A stretch of DNA of 64,000 nucleotides, from contig NZ_CP045309.1 of the NCBI RefSeq assembly GCF_009671205.1, positions 4,278,001 through 4,342,000 on the forward strand, read 5' to 3'. Under the pieces are notes generated by a model. That model did not search any database. It was not told the DNA's origin and worked only from the letters and a program-made list of their open reading frames with translations. The stretch is from Micromonospora terminaliae (GTDB taxonomy: Bacteria; Actinomycetota; Actinomycetes; Mycobacteriales; Micromonosporaceae). Below, piece by piece: positions 35,850 to 43,282 of this stretch. Numbering within the stretch: position 1 is the stretch's first letter; each line of letters opens with the position of its first letter. A program made the translations under genes and the position numbers.

Positions 35850-37541
35850 ATGGCATGGCCCGACGATGAAGACCTGACCGTGAAGGTGGAGGCCGCTTTC
35901 GGCGCGGACGTCACCGCCGACCCCGACACCTGGTCGTGGACCGACCTTTCCTCTCGGCTGCGCGCCGAACCCATCCGCATCCGCGCCGGCAAGTCCAGCG
36001 GCGCCAGCGTCGCGACGCCGTCGACCTGCGCGGTGACGCTGGACAACCCGGACTCGGCCCTCATGCCGGGCCATCCTCAGTCGCCCTACTGGCCGAATGT
36101 GCAGCTCGGCACCCCGCTGCGCGTCCGCGTCCAGTGGAACGGCGTGTGGCACGACCGGTTCTCCGGGTTCGCCGACCAGTGGGAGCCGCGGTTCGTGCCG
36201 ACGACCACCCCGGGTGAGGCCGACGCGTACGTCATCGTCACGGCATCGGGAATCCTGCGCAGGCTCGGGCAGGGCAGCCCGCGGGCAATGTCGGCCATGC
36301 GGCGCAGCCTGGCCGCCTCGGGTCCGGTCGCTTATTGGCCGGTGGAGGACGGCGACGCGGCCTCGCGGGTGGGGTCGGCGGTTGCTGGCGCTGCGCCGCT
36401 GACGATCACCGGTACGGCGAAGTTCGCTGACATCGAGACGTGGACCGAGGGTCAGGGTTACGAGGTGCGGTACGGGTCTGCTGCGCTGGTCGACCTGTCC
36501 GGCGGCGCCGTCCTGTCGGCGCTGCTACCGGCCGCGGCCACCGCGGCCACCGCTGGCGCCGGCGGGTGGACTGCCGCGCTGGCCGCTGATGTGCCAGCCG
36601 CCGCATCCAACAACATGACGTTGCTCGAGGTTCACACGCCGACCGGCAGCATCACCGCCTGGCGGCTGGTCATCACCACCACCAGCCACACGCAGATCCA
36701 CGCCTGGACCGGAGCGTCGTGGACCGTCGTGGTGGACAGCTCGTCCGTGTTCATCTCGATGAGCCCGCACAACTTCGCGGTGTGGCAGTCGTCGCCGGGG
36801 GTCATCACCGCCGCCTACGGCTGGTCGTCCGTCGGAGGGTGGAAGGCGACAGGCACTATCGCCGGCACCGTCGCCGGGGTGACCCAAGTAGTCGTCAACC
36901 CCGCTGGCACGACAGCGACGGAGCCTGTCCCTGCCGGCCATATCGCCGTGTGGGCCGGGCACGGCCTCAACGTCGTGGACAAGGCCGATGGGTCGATGAT
37001 CCGGGCGCTGTACGCCTACGAGTGGTCGGGGCTGGCGGGGTCGGGTCAGCGGACGGGTGAGGGGGCCACGCAGCGCCTCGCGCGCCTCGCCGCTGAGGAT
37101 GGCATCGCCCTCGACATGCCGCCGGTGGATCCGGCCTCCGAGGTGATGATGGGCCGTCAGGGGCCCGGCACCCAGCTGGATCTGTACCAGGAATGCGCCG
37201 AGGCGGACATGGGTGTGCTGTACGAGAGCGGGTTCGGGCTGGGCTACCTGCCCCGTCAGGACCGGTACAACCCTCCTGTAGCCCTCGCCGTCGACCTGGC
37301 CGCCTACTGCGTCACCCGTGGCTCCAACGACGTGCTCAGCCCGGTCCTCGACGACCAGGGCATGGTCAACGAGCTGACGGTGGAGCGCCGCGACGGGTCG
37401 ACTGTGGTTGTGGCCGACGAGGACAGCCAGCGGCAAAGCGGCGTCTACAGCACCTCGGTGGAACTCAACCTCGTGGACGACAGCGCGCTGCCCGACCAGG
37501 CGGCGTTCCGGCTCTACCTGGCCCGCCGGCGGGCGTCGTGA
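35850..37541 (+). CDS. Phage tail (minor tail) protein-like, C-terminally shortened
   Basis: A 563-residue protein resembling siphophage minor tail proteins of Streptomyces and Micromonospora prophages. It has an N-terminal tail-type region (VTLDNPDSALMPGHP, TPLRVRVQWNGVWHDRFSGF), a middle lectin/LamG-like domain introduced by SGPVAYWPVEDG, and a second tail-type part (LARLAAEDGIALDMPP). It stops abruptly at DQAAFRLYLARRRAS, where relatives as I recall them continue for about 100 residues. AAGGAG precedes ATG 35850. No other tail or capsid gene is near, so a phage fragment was captured by the element. Confidence 0.72.
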   Translation: MAWPDDEDLTVKVEAAFGADVTADPDTWSWTDLSSRLRAEPIRIRAGKSSGASVATPSTCAVTLDNPDSALMPGHPQSPYWPNVQLGTPLRVRVQWNGVWHDRFSGFADQWEPRFVPTTTPGEADAYVIVTASGILRRLGQGSPRAMSAMRRSLAASGPVAYWPVEDGDAASRVGSAVAGAAPLTITGTAKFADIETWTEGQGYEVRYGSAALVDLSGGAVLSALLPAAATAATAGAGGWTAALAADVPAAASNNMTLLEVHTPTGSITAWRLVITTTSHTQIHAWTGASWTVVVDSSSVFISMSPHNFAVWQSSPGVITAAYGWSSVGGWKATGTIAGTVAGVTQVVVNPAGTTATEPVPAGHIAVWAGHGLNVVDKADGSMIRALYAYEWSGLAGSGQRTGEGATQRLARLAAEDGIALDMPPVDPASEVMMGRQGPGTQLDLYQECAEADMGVLYESGFGLGYLPRQDRYNPPVALAVDLAAYCVTRGSNDVLSPVLDDQGMVNELTVERRDGSTVVVADEDSQRQSGVYSTSVELNLVDDSALPDQAAFRLYLARRRAS

Positions 37542-37984
37542 CGCCGGAGATACGGCGCCGGGTGGCTGTGCACGAGGCTGGTCACGCGGTCGCCGCGGTG
37601 GTGCTCGGTGCGCCGGTGGCGTGGGTGGACGTGGAGTGGCGGCCGGGTGAGGGCGGGACGCTGGTGCGCGAGGTGGACCCGCACACCGACGCGGTGGTGG
37701 CCCTGGCCGGCTACGAGGCGTCCGGTGGGGCGCTCGCGTTCTCCGGGGACACCCACGACACCCTCGCCGCCCGGGAGCTGGTCGGCGAGGCAGGGATACC
37801 CGCCGCGACGCTCGACGCTCGACGCATCCTCATAGCTCACCGCTACCGGCTGCTGGTGGTGGCGTCCGCGCTGCTCGACCACGGCCGGATCACCGGCGAG
37901 CAGGTCACGGCTTTGGTTCGGTCCGAGTCGCAGCTCAGCCAGCAGCAGTTGCTTCGGGTAACTACCGTCAGTCGCCGGGGGTGA
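37538..37984 (+). CDS. M41-like (FtsH-type) metallopeptidase domain protein
   Basis: A 148-residue protein. RRVAVHEAGHAVAAVVLG carries the HExxH zinc site as in FtsH peptidase M41, and a later segment (SFSGDTHDTLAARELV-like, DTHDTLAA) could supply the third ligand. There is no AAA ATPase and no membrane helix, so it is an isolated peptidase module. The GTG overlaps the tail gene stop (GTGA), which ties its expression to that gene. The substrate is unknown. Confidence 0.72.
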   Translation: MTPEIRRRVAVHEAGHAVAAVVLGAPVAWVDVEWRPGEGGTLVREVDPHTDAVVALAGYEASGGALAFSGDTHDTLAARELVGEAGIPAATLDARRILIAHRYRLLVVASALLDHGRITGEQVTALVRSESQLSQQQLLRVTTVSRRG

Positions 37985-37991
37985 ATCGTCC

Positions 37992-38225
37992 GTGAACCGA
38001 GCGACGATCTTTCAGGCCGCGGTCGCGGTCATCCTGGCTGGCCTGTTCCTGATGCTGGCCGGCTCGCAGCCGCCGCTGCCTCGCCCCGGTCCGGTCCGCT
38101 CGTACCGTCCGGCGACCGAGGCGGAGAAGCGTCAGCGCGAGGTGGAGCAGCTGCGCGAAGAGTTGGAGCGTTACTCGCGCGAGATGGACCGCAAGGCCTC
38201 GCCTACTCCGTCGGCGGCTCGCTGA
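37992..38225 (+). CDS. Small membrane-anchored coiled-coil protein
   Basis: A 77-residue protein with one N-terminal membrane helix (IFQAAVAVILAGLFLMLAGS), a proline-rich hinge, and a charged coiled-coil (EKRQREVEQLREELERYSRE). Similar in plan to small envelope proteins encoded by conjugative elements. Last gene of the rightward module; the leftward transfer module converges here. Confidence 0.65.
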   Translation: MNRATIFQAAVAVILAGLFLMLAGSQPPLPRPGPVRSYRPATEAEKRQREVEQLREELERYSREMDRKASPTPSAAR

Positions 38226-38370
38226 CCGCCCCCGCCCGCCGACGGCGAGCATCCCGGGCGGCCAGCTCGTCGACGAGCTGGGCGAGGCTGGCGCCGCTGC
38301 GTAAGGCGGAGCCCACCCAACGCGCAGAGGGCGTCACCACGACGGTGACGCCCTCTGTCAGCGGGTGCAT
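38203..38370 (-). CDS. Possible small protein at the end of the transfer operon
   Basis: A 55-codon frame (MHPLTEGVTVVVTPSARWVG...) with high third-position G/C and a helical ASLAQLVDELAARDARRRR tail. It starts 9 nt after the previous stop without a ribosome-binding site and overlaps the convergent gene by 23 bp. A 13-bp hairpin lies inside it. It may be real, but the hairpin could be the main function of this stretch. Confidence 0.4.
   Translation of the reverse strand: MHPLTEGVTVVVTPSARWVGSALRSGASLAQLVDELAARDARRRRAGAVSEPPTE
38326..38356. terminator. Hairpin where the two AICE modules converge
   Basis: AGAGGGCGTCACC (38326-38338) pairs exactly with 38344-38356 around a 5-nt loop. It lies between the rightward and leftward operons and can stop both. 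Confidence 0.6.
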
Positions 38371-38379
38371 GGGTGGAGG

Positions 38380-38508
38380 CTACCGCCGGTTGCCGAACAT
38401 CGACCCGAGGAGGCAGGCGAGCAGGATGAAGAACACGATTCGGCCAACCGGTGGCGGCTTCTTTGGCCAGGGCCGGTCACCCCGTCTGCTGTAGCGACTC
38501 CGCGTCAT
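38380..38508 (-). CDS. Very small membrane protein of the transfer operon
   Basis: A 42-residue frame: a basic start (MTRSRYSRRGDRPWPKKPPP), then one membrane helix (IVFFILLACLLGSMFG). The ATG at 38508 overlaps the stop of the next upstream gene (ATGA, 38505-38508), good support for translation. Function unknown. Confidence 0.6.
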   Translation of the reverse strand: MTRSRYSRRGDRPWPKKPPPVGRIVFFILLACLLGSMFGNRR

Positions 38509-38765
38509 CGCGCGATCCTCGCACCCGCGGCGGCGTCACGGTGTACCCGGCGAGCGCGGTTCCACAGCCGCCGGCCGAACCGGAGACGCTTCCCGCTGGC
38601 CCGACACCAGCGGCACGGGCGGGACAGCTTGCTCTTGCGCTTGCTGCGGTGGTGGCCCTTCCCGTCGCACAGCCAGCAGTCGCGGAACGGTCGGATGATG
38701 CACGAGCCGGCGTACCAGACCAGCGCGGCGAGGATGATGCCGGCCGCGGTGAGCGTGCCTCTCAC
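38505..38765 (-). CDS. Small membrane protein with DnaJ-type CxxC zinc motifs
   Basis: An 86-residue protein. One membrane helix (LTAAGIILAALVWYAGS) is followed by CWLCDGKGHHR and CRWCRASGKR, two CxxC(x)GxG units as in DnaJ zinc domains, and a basic tail. GTG 38765 has GGGAGG 6 nt upstream, and no similarity supports a longer form to 38825. It follows the translocase gene after a 143-bp repeat-rich gap. Confidence 0.68.
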   Translation of the reverse strand: MRGTLTAAGIILAALVWYAGSCIIRPFRDCWLCDGKGHHRSKRKSKLSRPCRWCRASGKRLRFGRRLWNRARRVHRDAAAGARIAR

Positions 38766-38809
38766 AGATGCCTCCCAGGAGCGGATTTCGGGGCCTCGGC
38801 GGGGGTGCC

Positions 38810-38898
38810 GCGACCACGCGACCAACAGGGGTTTGCGCTGGTGGGGGCTGGTCGCGCCCCTGGTCGCACTTCCGCGACCAGGGGCACACCCGCGACCA
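38810..38898. repeat. GCGACCA repeat cluster (candidate clt transfer locus)
   Basis: Six copies of GCGACCA lie in 89 bp beside the translocase 3' end: direct at 38810, 38818, 38874 and 38892, inverted (TGGTCGC) at 38849 and 38861. The central copies form an 11-bp hairpin, CCCCTGGTCGC (38857-38867) with 38874-38884. In Streptomyces plasmids the TraB translocase recognises short repeats in clt, which often adjoins traB. Confidence 0.55.
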
Positions 38899-38908
38899 CC
38901 CGTGCGAC

Positions 38909-40924
38909 CTACTCGGCTTCGATCTCGCGGCGCTGCTGCGCGGCGTCGAGCGACGTGCGCCGGGCGCCCTTGATGTTCTTCCGGCCGACCTTCACGTCCT
39001 GGCTGTCGACCCCGTACCGGGCCAGCGACTCACGCACCATGTCGGCGGTGATCCCGGCGTACATCTCCGGCGCCAGCTCGGCGAGCCGCTCGGCGAGGAC
39101 CGCCCACGGCACACCCGACTCACCGGGCCGCAGCACCGCGCGAGCGTCGGCGAGCATGTCGCGGGCCTCGACCCGCTCGACGTCCTCGCCGATGACCTGG
39201 CCGCGCAGCTGCGCCGCGCGGGCCACGATCGCCGCGGCTGTCTTCGGGTCGGGGAAGAACGACCGCACCGAGCCGGCCTTGCCGTTGCCGGTGATGACGC
39301 CCCACCCGGCGTCGACGCCCGGCTGGTAGACGGTGGCGGTCAGGCCCCGCTTGTACGCCCCGGTGCCGAGGATCATGTCGTTCTCGACCTGGCCGCCCAC
39401 CGACAGGCACCAGCGGGTGACCACGCAGCGGGTGATGTTCGGCGGCACGCTGTCCCGGTCGGCGATCTGCGTGGCCAGCACGAGGATGATGCCCAGCGCC
39501 CGACCCCGCTTGGCGACCCGCTCGGCCATGTCCGCGGCGTCCGGGTAGGCCAGGAACAGCTCGTGCACCTCGTCGAGCAGGATGAACACCGGGTGCAGCC
39601 CACTGCCGCGCTTGGCGGCCAGCTCTGGCGTGACCTTGCCGAGCGGTGCCTCACCGCGCTCCCGGGCTCGCTTGATGCGCTCGCCGCGGCGCTCGCACTC
39701 GGCCAGCGCCCACGCGATCACGTCGCGGCCGGTCGACAGGGCCTCATCGTCGACACCGCAGGCGTACGTGCTGCACAGCGGCGCCATGTCGAGGAAGTCA
39801 CCCGTGCCCTTGAACTCGGCAATCTTGAGCTCGCACGTCGGGTCGAGCGCGGCGATGGTGGCTAGCGTGCGGGCCGCGTAGGACTTGCCGGAGCCGGGCT
39901 GCCCGCCGATGAGGACGTTCCGCTCGAACAGCACCGTGGACACGGGCCGCTGCCGGGCGTCGGTGCCGAACGGCTGCGGCTCGAAGATGCTGGTGCGCGC
40001 CGTGTCGCCGGCCAGCGCCCACCGCGGCTGACCCATCTTGGACGACGGCTGGTAGCCCACCCACAGGTCGACCTGCCCGGGGTGGTCGGGGCCGACCTCC
40101 GGCCACACCTGGTCGACGGGCAGCCGGAGCGCGGCCGCGAGGTTGTCGCGCTTCTCCAGCACGGTGGTGGCGACGATGGCGCCAGGCAGGTTGAAGCGGG
40201 CCAGCCAGCCCGGCCCGTCCTTGTGGATGCCCGGCGGCGGGAACGTGATCTGCCCGGGTTCCTTCACGCCGATGCTCAGCGCGACGACGGCGTTGCGGAC
40301 CATTTCGCCCGTGAGCTTGGTGAACGCGGCCTTGGTGGTCACCCGGTCGACGATCGGCTTGTCAGCGGGCCGCCCGTAGTGCGCGGCGAGCAGGACCAGG
40401 CCGACGACGGCGGCCCACCAGCCGACCGGCGGCATACCGGCCACCTCGACGCCCACCAGCAGCGCGGCGAGCAGCACCACGGCGGCGCCGACCACCCACC
40501 AACGGGCACCGGATGCCTTCTCCCGCCGGCGGTCGAGCTGCTGCCAGGTGTGCGGGTCGTTCTTGCTGGCCGCTTCCTGCCGCAGCTGGAAGTTCTCCCG
40601 GCCGCCCACCGCCCACCACAGCACGGCGGCGCTGGCCCGCCACGCACCGCGCGGGGCGTAGACGGCGACCTTGGCGGCGTACTTCGGCGAGCGGGTCAGG
40701 TGATAGAGGGCGGTGTGGCCGCCGTAGCCGGCGGACCAGCGGACCAGCGCCCGGCGGGCGTCCGGGTTGCGGAGGGCAGCCGGAACGATCGGCCGGCGGG
40801 CATCGGTGCGCGACACGACGTCGGCGAAGGTGGCCCGGCGGTCGGCCGGGTCGACGGCACCGCCCACCTGGTCGGCCTCGATGATGTGCCGCTCGTCGTC
40901 GTACTCGATGGGGAGCGTGGTCAT
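38909..40924 (-). CDS. traB: FtsK/SpoIIIE-type conjugative DNA translocase (Tra)
   Basis: A 671-residue membrane ATPase that would move double-stranded element DNA between cells. Two membrane helices lie at about 143-158 and 167-183. The motor domain has Walker A GGQPGSGKSYAAR (about 340-352), an acidic EFKGTGDF strand, Walker B HPVFILLDEVHELF (about 444-457) and a C-terminal winged-helix-like part (EMYAGITADMVRESLARYG) as in FtsK gamma-type domains. GGGAGG lies 8 nt before ATG 40924. It is the one transfer ATPase of the element, as in pSAM2-like AICEs. Confidence 0.92.
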   Translation of the reverse strand: MTTLPIEYDDERHIIEADQVGGAVDPADRRATFADVVSRTDARRPIVPAALRNPDARRALVRWSAGYGGHTALYHLTRSPKYAAKVAVYAPRGAWRASAAVLWWAVGGRENFQLRQEAASKNDPHTWQQLDRRREKASGARWWVVGAAVVLLAALLVGVEVAGMPPVGWWAAVVGLVLLAAHYGRPADKPIVDRVTTKAAFTKLTGEMVRNAVVALSIGVKEPGQITFPPPGIHKDGPGWLARFNLPGAIVATTVLEKRDNLAAALRLPVDQVWPEVGPDHPGQVDLWVGYQPSSKMGQPRWALAGDTARTSIFEPQPFGTDARQRPVSTVLFERNVLIGGQPGSGKSYAARTLATIAALDPTCELKIAEFKGTGDFLDMAPLCSTYACGVDDEALSTGRDVIAWALAECERRGERIKRARERGEAPLGKVTPELAAKRGSGLHPVFILLDEVHELFLAYPDAADMAERVAKRGRALGIILVLATQIADRDSVPPNITRCVVTRWCLSVGGQVENDMILGTGAYKRGLTATVYQPGVDAGWGVITGNGKAGSVRSFFPDPKTAAAIVARAAQLRGQVIGEDVERVEARDMLADARAVLRPGESGVPWAVLAERLAELAPEMYAGITADMVRESLARYGVDSQDVKVGRKNIKGARRTSLDAAQQRREIEAE

Positions 40925-40925
40925 G

Positions 40926-41114
40926 TCAGTACCTCCCTGACGCTTGCTCGGCGAGGTTGGTCACCCGCACGGCGGCCACGTCGAGCAGCTCGCGGCGGGA
41001 CATGGTGGCCTCGGTCAGTTCGTTGTCGATGAGGTCGGCGAGGGCGCGCAGCCCGCCGGCAACACCGGCGAGCCGCGCCTCCAACGTCGGGCAGTACGTG
41101 CAGTCGTTAGCCAC
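40926..41114 (-). CDS. AICE small hypothetical protein
   Basis: A 62-residue helical protein with an N-terminal CTYC pair (VANDCTYCPTLEARLAG) and a C-terminal helix (LLDVAAVRVTNLAEQ). GTG 41114 overlaps the preceding stop by 8 bp, and the stop is one base before the translocase start. No family recognised. Confidence 0.58.
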   Translation of the reverse strand: MANDCTYCPTLEARLAGVAGGLRALADLIDNELTEATMSRRELLDVAAVRVTNLAEQASGRY

Positions 41115-41256
41115 GGCTCGCCCCGCGACGGCGACGCATGTGGAAGGCGACACCGGCCGCCGCCGCACCGATCCCGGCGGCGATGGCGGTAGTGGTGTGC
41201 CCGGTCAGGTTGGCGGCCACGGAGACGGCGGCGAGGATGGCGGCGATGACGCTCAC
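41107..41256 (-). CDS. Very small hydrophobic protein of the transfer operon
   Basis: A 49-residue protein that is almost entirely hydrophobic (VSVIAAILAAVSVAANLTGH, then TAIAAGIGAAAAGVAF) with a basic end HMRRRRGASRG, so one or two membrane helices. GTG 41256 overlaps the Spd-like stop (GTGA). Small hydrophobic Spd proteins next to the translocase are usual in Streptomyces transfer operons. Confidence 0.62.
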   Translation of the reverse strand: MSVIAAILAAVSVAANLTGHTTTAIAAGIGAAAAGVAFHMRRRRGASRG

Positions 41257-42182
41257 TTGGTCACGTCCTCTCGCACGAGGTGGGCCAGCGCGGCGCCCAT
41301 GCCGAGCACAGCCACCGGCAGGCAGGAAACAAGGGTGGTGATCCACCACGGGGCCGACGTGACGCCCGCGGCCACGAGCAGGTGATACGCCACCTGGCCG
41401 AGCGCGCCCACCGCCAGCGAGGCGATGGCAGACCACTTCGCGAACGTCCGGGCTCGGTTCGGCACCCGGCCGGACAGCCACACGTACAGCGCGTACGCCC
41501 CGTACGTCTCCACCCCGATCGGCAGGGTGATGGCGGTGTTCAGGCTCACCCCGTCGGCGATCCCGGGAAGCGGGTGCACGACGCCGAACCCGGTGAGTCC
41601 GCCGAGTCCGACCCAGCCGGACCAGATGGCCACGAACGCCGGGAGCGCGAGCAGGATCACCGGCCAGGCGACCGCCCGCCGTCCCGGCTGGGCGACGGTC
41701 GGCGTACCCGGGTGACCGGGTGCCGTGACCTGCTCGACCGGCTCGGCGACGGGAGCCGCCGGGGCGGGCTGCGGACCCGGTACGGGCGCGTCCTCGGGGC
41801 GGGTGTCCGCCGGGTCCGTGCGGGGTGTCAGGAGCGCGCCCCGGACGATCATTGCGTGCCGCAGCGTCTCCGCCCGGTCGTCGACCGGGGCCGGGTCGGG
41901 GCCGATCGGCTCGGCGTAATCCCACGGGTCCGCCGTCGGCTTGTCGGCGGGGCGCTCGTCGGGCGGCGTGTATCCGAACTGCTCGGCGAGCTGGCGGCGC
42001 AAGTGCTCCTCGCGCAGCCGGGTCAGCAGCTCGTCGGCCTTCGGGGCGCCGATGCGGTACTCACGCATCAGGCGGTTCCGCGACGGAACCTCGCCCAGCT
42101 CGTCGACGAGCTTGCGGGCCGCGGGCAGCAGCGCGTCGACCGGCTGCGGGTAGCGGGTGCCGTTGATGGTCGGCGCGGTCAT
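41253..42182 (-). CDS. Spd-like membrane protein (DUF2637 type)
   Basis: A 309-residue protein. The N-terminus (about 1-70) is a helix-turn-helix-like segment common in AICE proteins (VPSRNRLMREYRIGAPKADELL). A Pro-rich linker leads to four membrane helices (WPVILLALPAFVAIWSG, TYGAYALYVWL, WSAIASLAVGALGQVAYHLL, WITTLVSCLPVAVLGMGAAL). DUF2637-like proteins accompany FtsK-type transfer genes and are thought to help intramycelial spread. Confidence 0.75.
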   Translation of the reverse strand: MTAPTINGTRYPQPVDALLPAARKLVDELGEVPSRNRLMREYRIGAPKADELLTRLREEHLRRQLAEQFGYTPPDERPADKPTADPWDYAEPIGPDPAPVDDRAETLRHAMIVRGALLTPRTDPADTRPEDAPVPGPQPAPAAPVAEPVEQVTAPGHPGTPTVAQPGRRAVAWPVILLALPAFVAIWSGWVGLGGLTGFGVVHPLPGIADGVSLNTAITLPIGVETYGAYALYVWLSGRVPNRARTFAKWSAIASLAVGALGQVAYHLLVAAGVTSAPWWITTLVSCLPVAVLGMGAALAHLVREDVTK

Positions 42183-42355
42183 CGGGTCAGCTCCTTCGGG
42201 CGGTCGGCGGGCTGCCGGGCGTGCTTGCGGAGGATGGCGGCGGCGGCCTCGTCGGCGTGCTTCTCGACCAGGTGCCGGGCGACCAGGACGACGACCAGGA
42301 CGACGACGGGCAGGCCGACGGCGGCGAGCAGCAGCGGGAACAGGGCGTCCTTCAC
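42179..42355 (-). CDS. Small single-helix membrane protein
   Basis: A 58-residue protein: one N-terminal membrane helix (LFPLLLAAVGLPVVVLVVVL) and a charged helical tail (HLVEKHADEAAAAILRKHAR). GTG 42355 overlaps the upstream stop (GTGA), and its stop overlaps the next ATG (42179-42182), so translation is well supported. Role unknown, likely in spread or transfer. Confidence 0.65.
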   Translation of the reverse strand: MKDALFPLLLAAVGLPVVVLVVVLVARHLVEKHADEAAAAILRKHARQPADRPKELTR

Positions 42356-42951
42356 CGGGCACCCCCGTCCACGAGGTCGGCGGCGGCCAGCAGCGCGGCG
42401 GCCAGCGCGCGGGCCTGCTCCGGCGTGCCCGACCAGCCCCCGGTGTTCTCGCCGCCGGCGTAGTCCCCCTCCGGGCCCTCGGCGACGGTCAGAACCACCC
42501 GCGGCGCGGTGATGAGCTCGGCGACGGCGCTCTCACCGGCCTCGGTGGTGCTCTCGACGTACACCGTGGCGGTCGCCGGGTCGTCGAAGGTGGTCGGGTC
42601 GAGCGCGGTCAGCTCGCTGACGATGCGCTCGTGGACCAGGCCGATCGAGAAGCCGTCGACCTCGCTGATGTGGCCGCGGTGGTCCTTGGAGCACCACGGC
42701 GGGCAGCCGGTGCGGATCGCGTCGGCCAGCTGGTGCACGCCGGTCGGGTTGACGGCGGCGGCCCGCTCGACCAGGGCGACGTCCTCGGCGGACGGCAGGT
42801 GCACGACGGCGGCGTGGCCGGTGTACTGCTGGTTGGTCGGGAAGCGCCCGGCGTTGGTGTCCGTCCGGCGGATCGCCGTCAGGTTGGGGGCGGTGTCGGC
42901 GTCGATGAGGCGGTTGGCCGCGGGGACGGGTGCGGATGCGATGATGCTCAT
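42352..42951 (-). CDS. DUF6907-type AICE protein
   Basis: A 199-residue protein with the CPPWCSKDHRGH cysteine/histidine motif typical of DUF6907-like proteins in actinobacterial plasmids and AICEs, and the later segment STPEQARALAAALLAAADL-like near the C-terminus. Function unknown. GGAGAGGACC precedes ATG 42951. It is the first gene of the transfer operon, read from the right end of the element inward. Confidence 0.7.
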   Translation of the reverse strand: MSIIASAPVPAANRLIDADTAPNLTAIRRTDTNAGRFPTNQQYTGHAAVVHLPSAEDVALVERAAAVNPTGVHQLADAIRTGCPPWCSKDHRGHISEVDGFSIGLVHERIVSELTALDPTTFDDPATATVYVESTTEAGESAVAELITAPRVVLTVAEGPEGDYAGGENTGGWSGTPEQARALAAALLAAADLVDGGAR

Positions 42952-43040
42952 GGGTCGGGGTCCTCTCCCGATCTAGGGCCCGGCCGGTGTTACCAGCACC
43001 GCGTTTCCGGGCCCGCCTACGTTGTGTAGCCCTGTCGGGC

Positions 43041-43060
43041 CGTTGCAGATCCTGTTGCAG
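43041..43060 (+). repeat. Right arm-type site: two GTTGCA hexamers 12 bp apart
   Basis: CGTTGCAGATCCTGTTGCAG has GTTGCA at 43042 and 43054, the same hexamer, spacing and strand as the left site. It ends 96 bp before the right att core. In the circular form both pairs flank the core. Just beyond, CCTAGATCGTCTAGG (43072-43086) is a small palindrome. Confidence 0.6.
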
Positions 43061-43156
43061 TTCGCAGTAGTCCTAGATCGTCTAGGGCGGTCCGCGTAGC
43101 TGCTCTGACCTGCAATTTCGTACGTAGGTGAATCTCAGTGGACCCCCGACGGGGAA

Positions 43157-43201
43157 ACTTCTAATCCCAAGGCCGCAGGTTCGAATCCTGCCGGGCGCAC
43201 C
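43157..43201 (+). repeat. Second copy of the 45-bp att core (attR of the AICE)
   Basis: Exact repeat of 27786-27830. The 5' half of a tRNA is absent here, so this is an attachment site and not a gene. It also serves as the left boundary of the older remnant that follows. Confidence 0.95.
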
Positions 43202-43257
43202 ACCGTCACCCCAGGTCAAGGGCCTGCCGCTCCCAGCCCGGTCAGTCGCCACCGGTC

Positions 43258-43282
43258 ACGTACAGCCATTCGTACAGCCAAG
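43258..43282 (+). repeat. Left arm-type site of the remnant
   Basis: CGTACAGCCATTCGTACAG contains GTACAG at 43260 and 43272, 12 bp apart. It starts 57 bp after the att core and abuts the stop codon of the integrase remnant. An identical 25-bp copy lies at 44958-44982, exactly 1,700 bp away. Confidence 0.65.

Larger units (their letters stand above)
27786..43201. mobile_element. Actinomycete integrative and conjugative element (AICE) in tRNA-Arg
   Basis: The element unit is 15,371 bp between exact 45-bp copies of the tRNA-Arg 3' part. It carries a tyrosine integrase next to the left end, an excisionase, an autonomous replication protein with TOPRIM and DUF3987 domains, and a convergent transfer module with one FtsK/SpoIIIE-type translocase and Spd-like membrane proteins. 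This gene complement and single-ATPase transfer are what define AICEs (pSAM2-like). Cargo includes an HNH endonuclease, a phage tail-like protein and an M41-like peptidase. All key genes are open, so it may still be mobile. Confidence 0.93.

Noticed and set aside
43157..43201. Second tRNA-Arg gene
   Set aside because: Only the 3' part of the tRNA is present; the acceptor 5' strand and D arm are missing.
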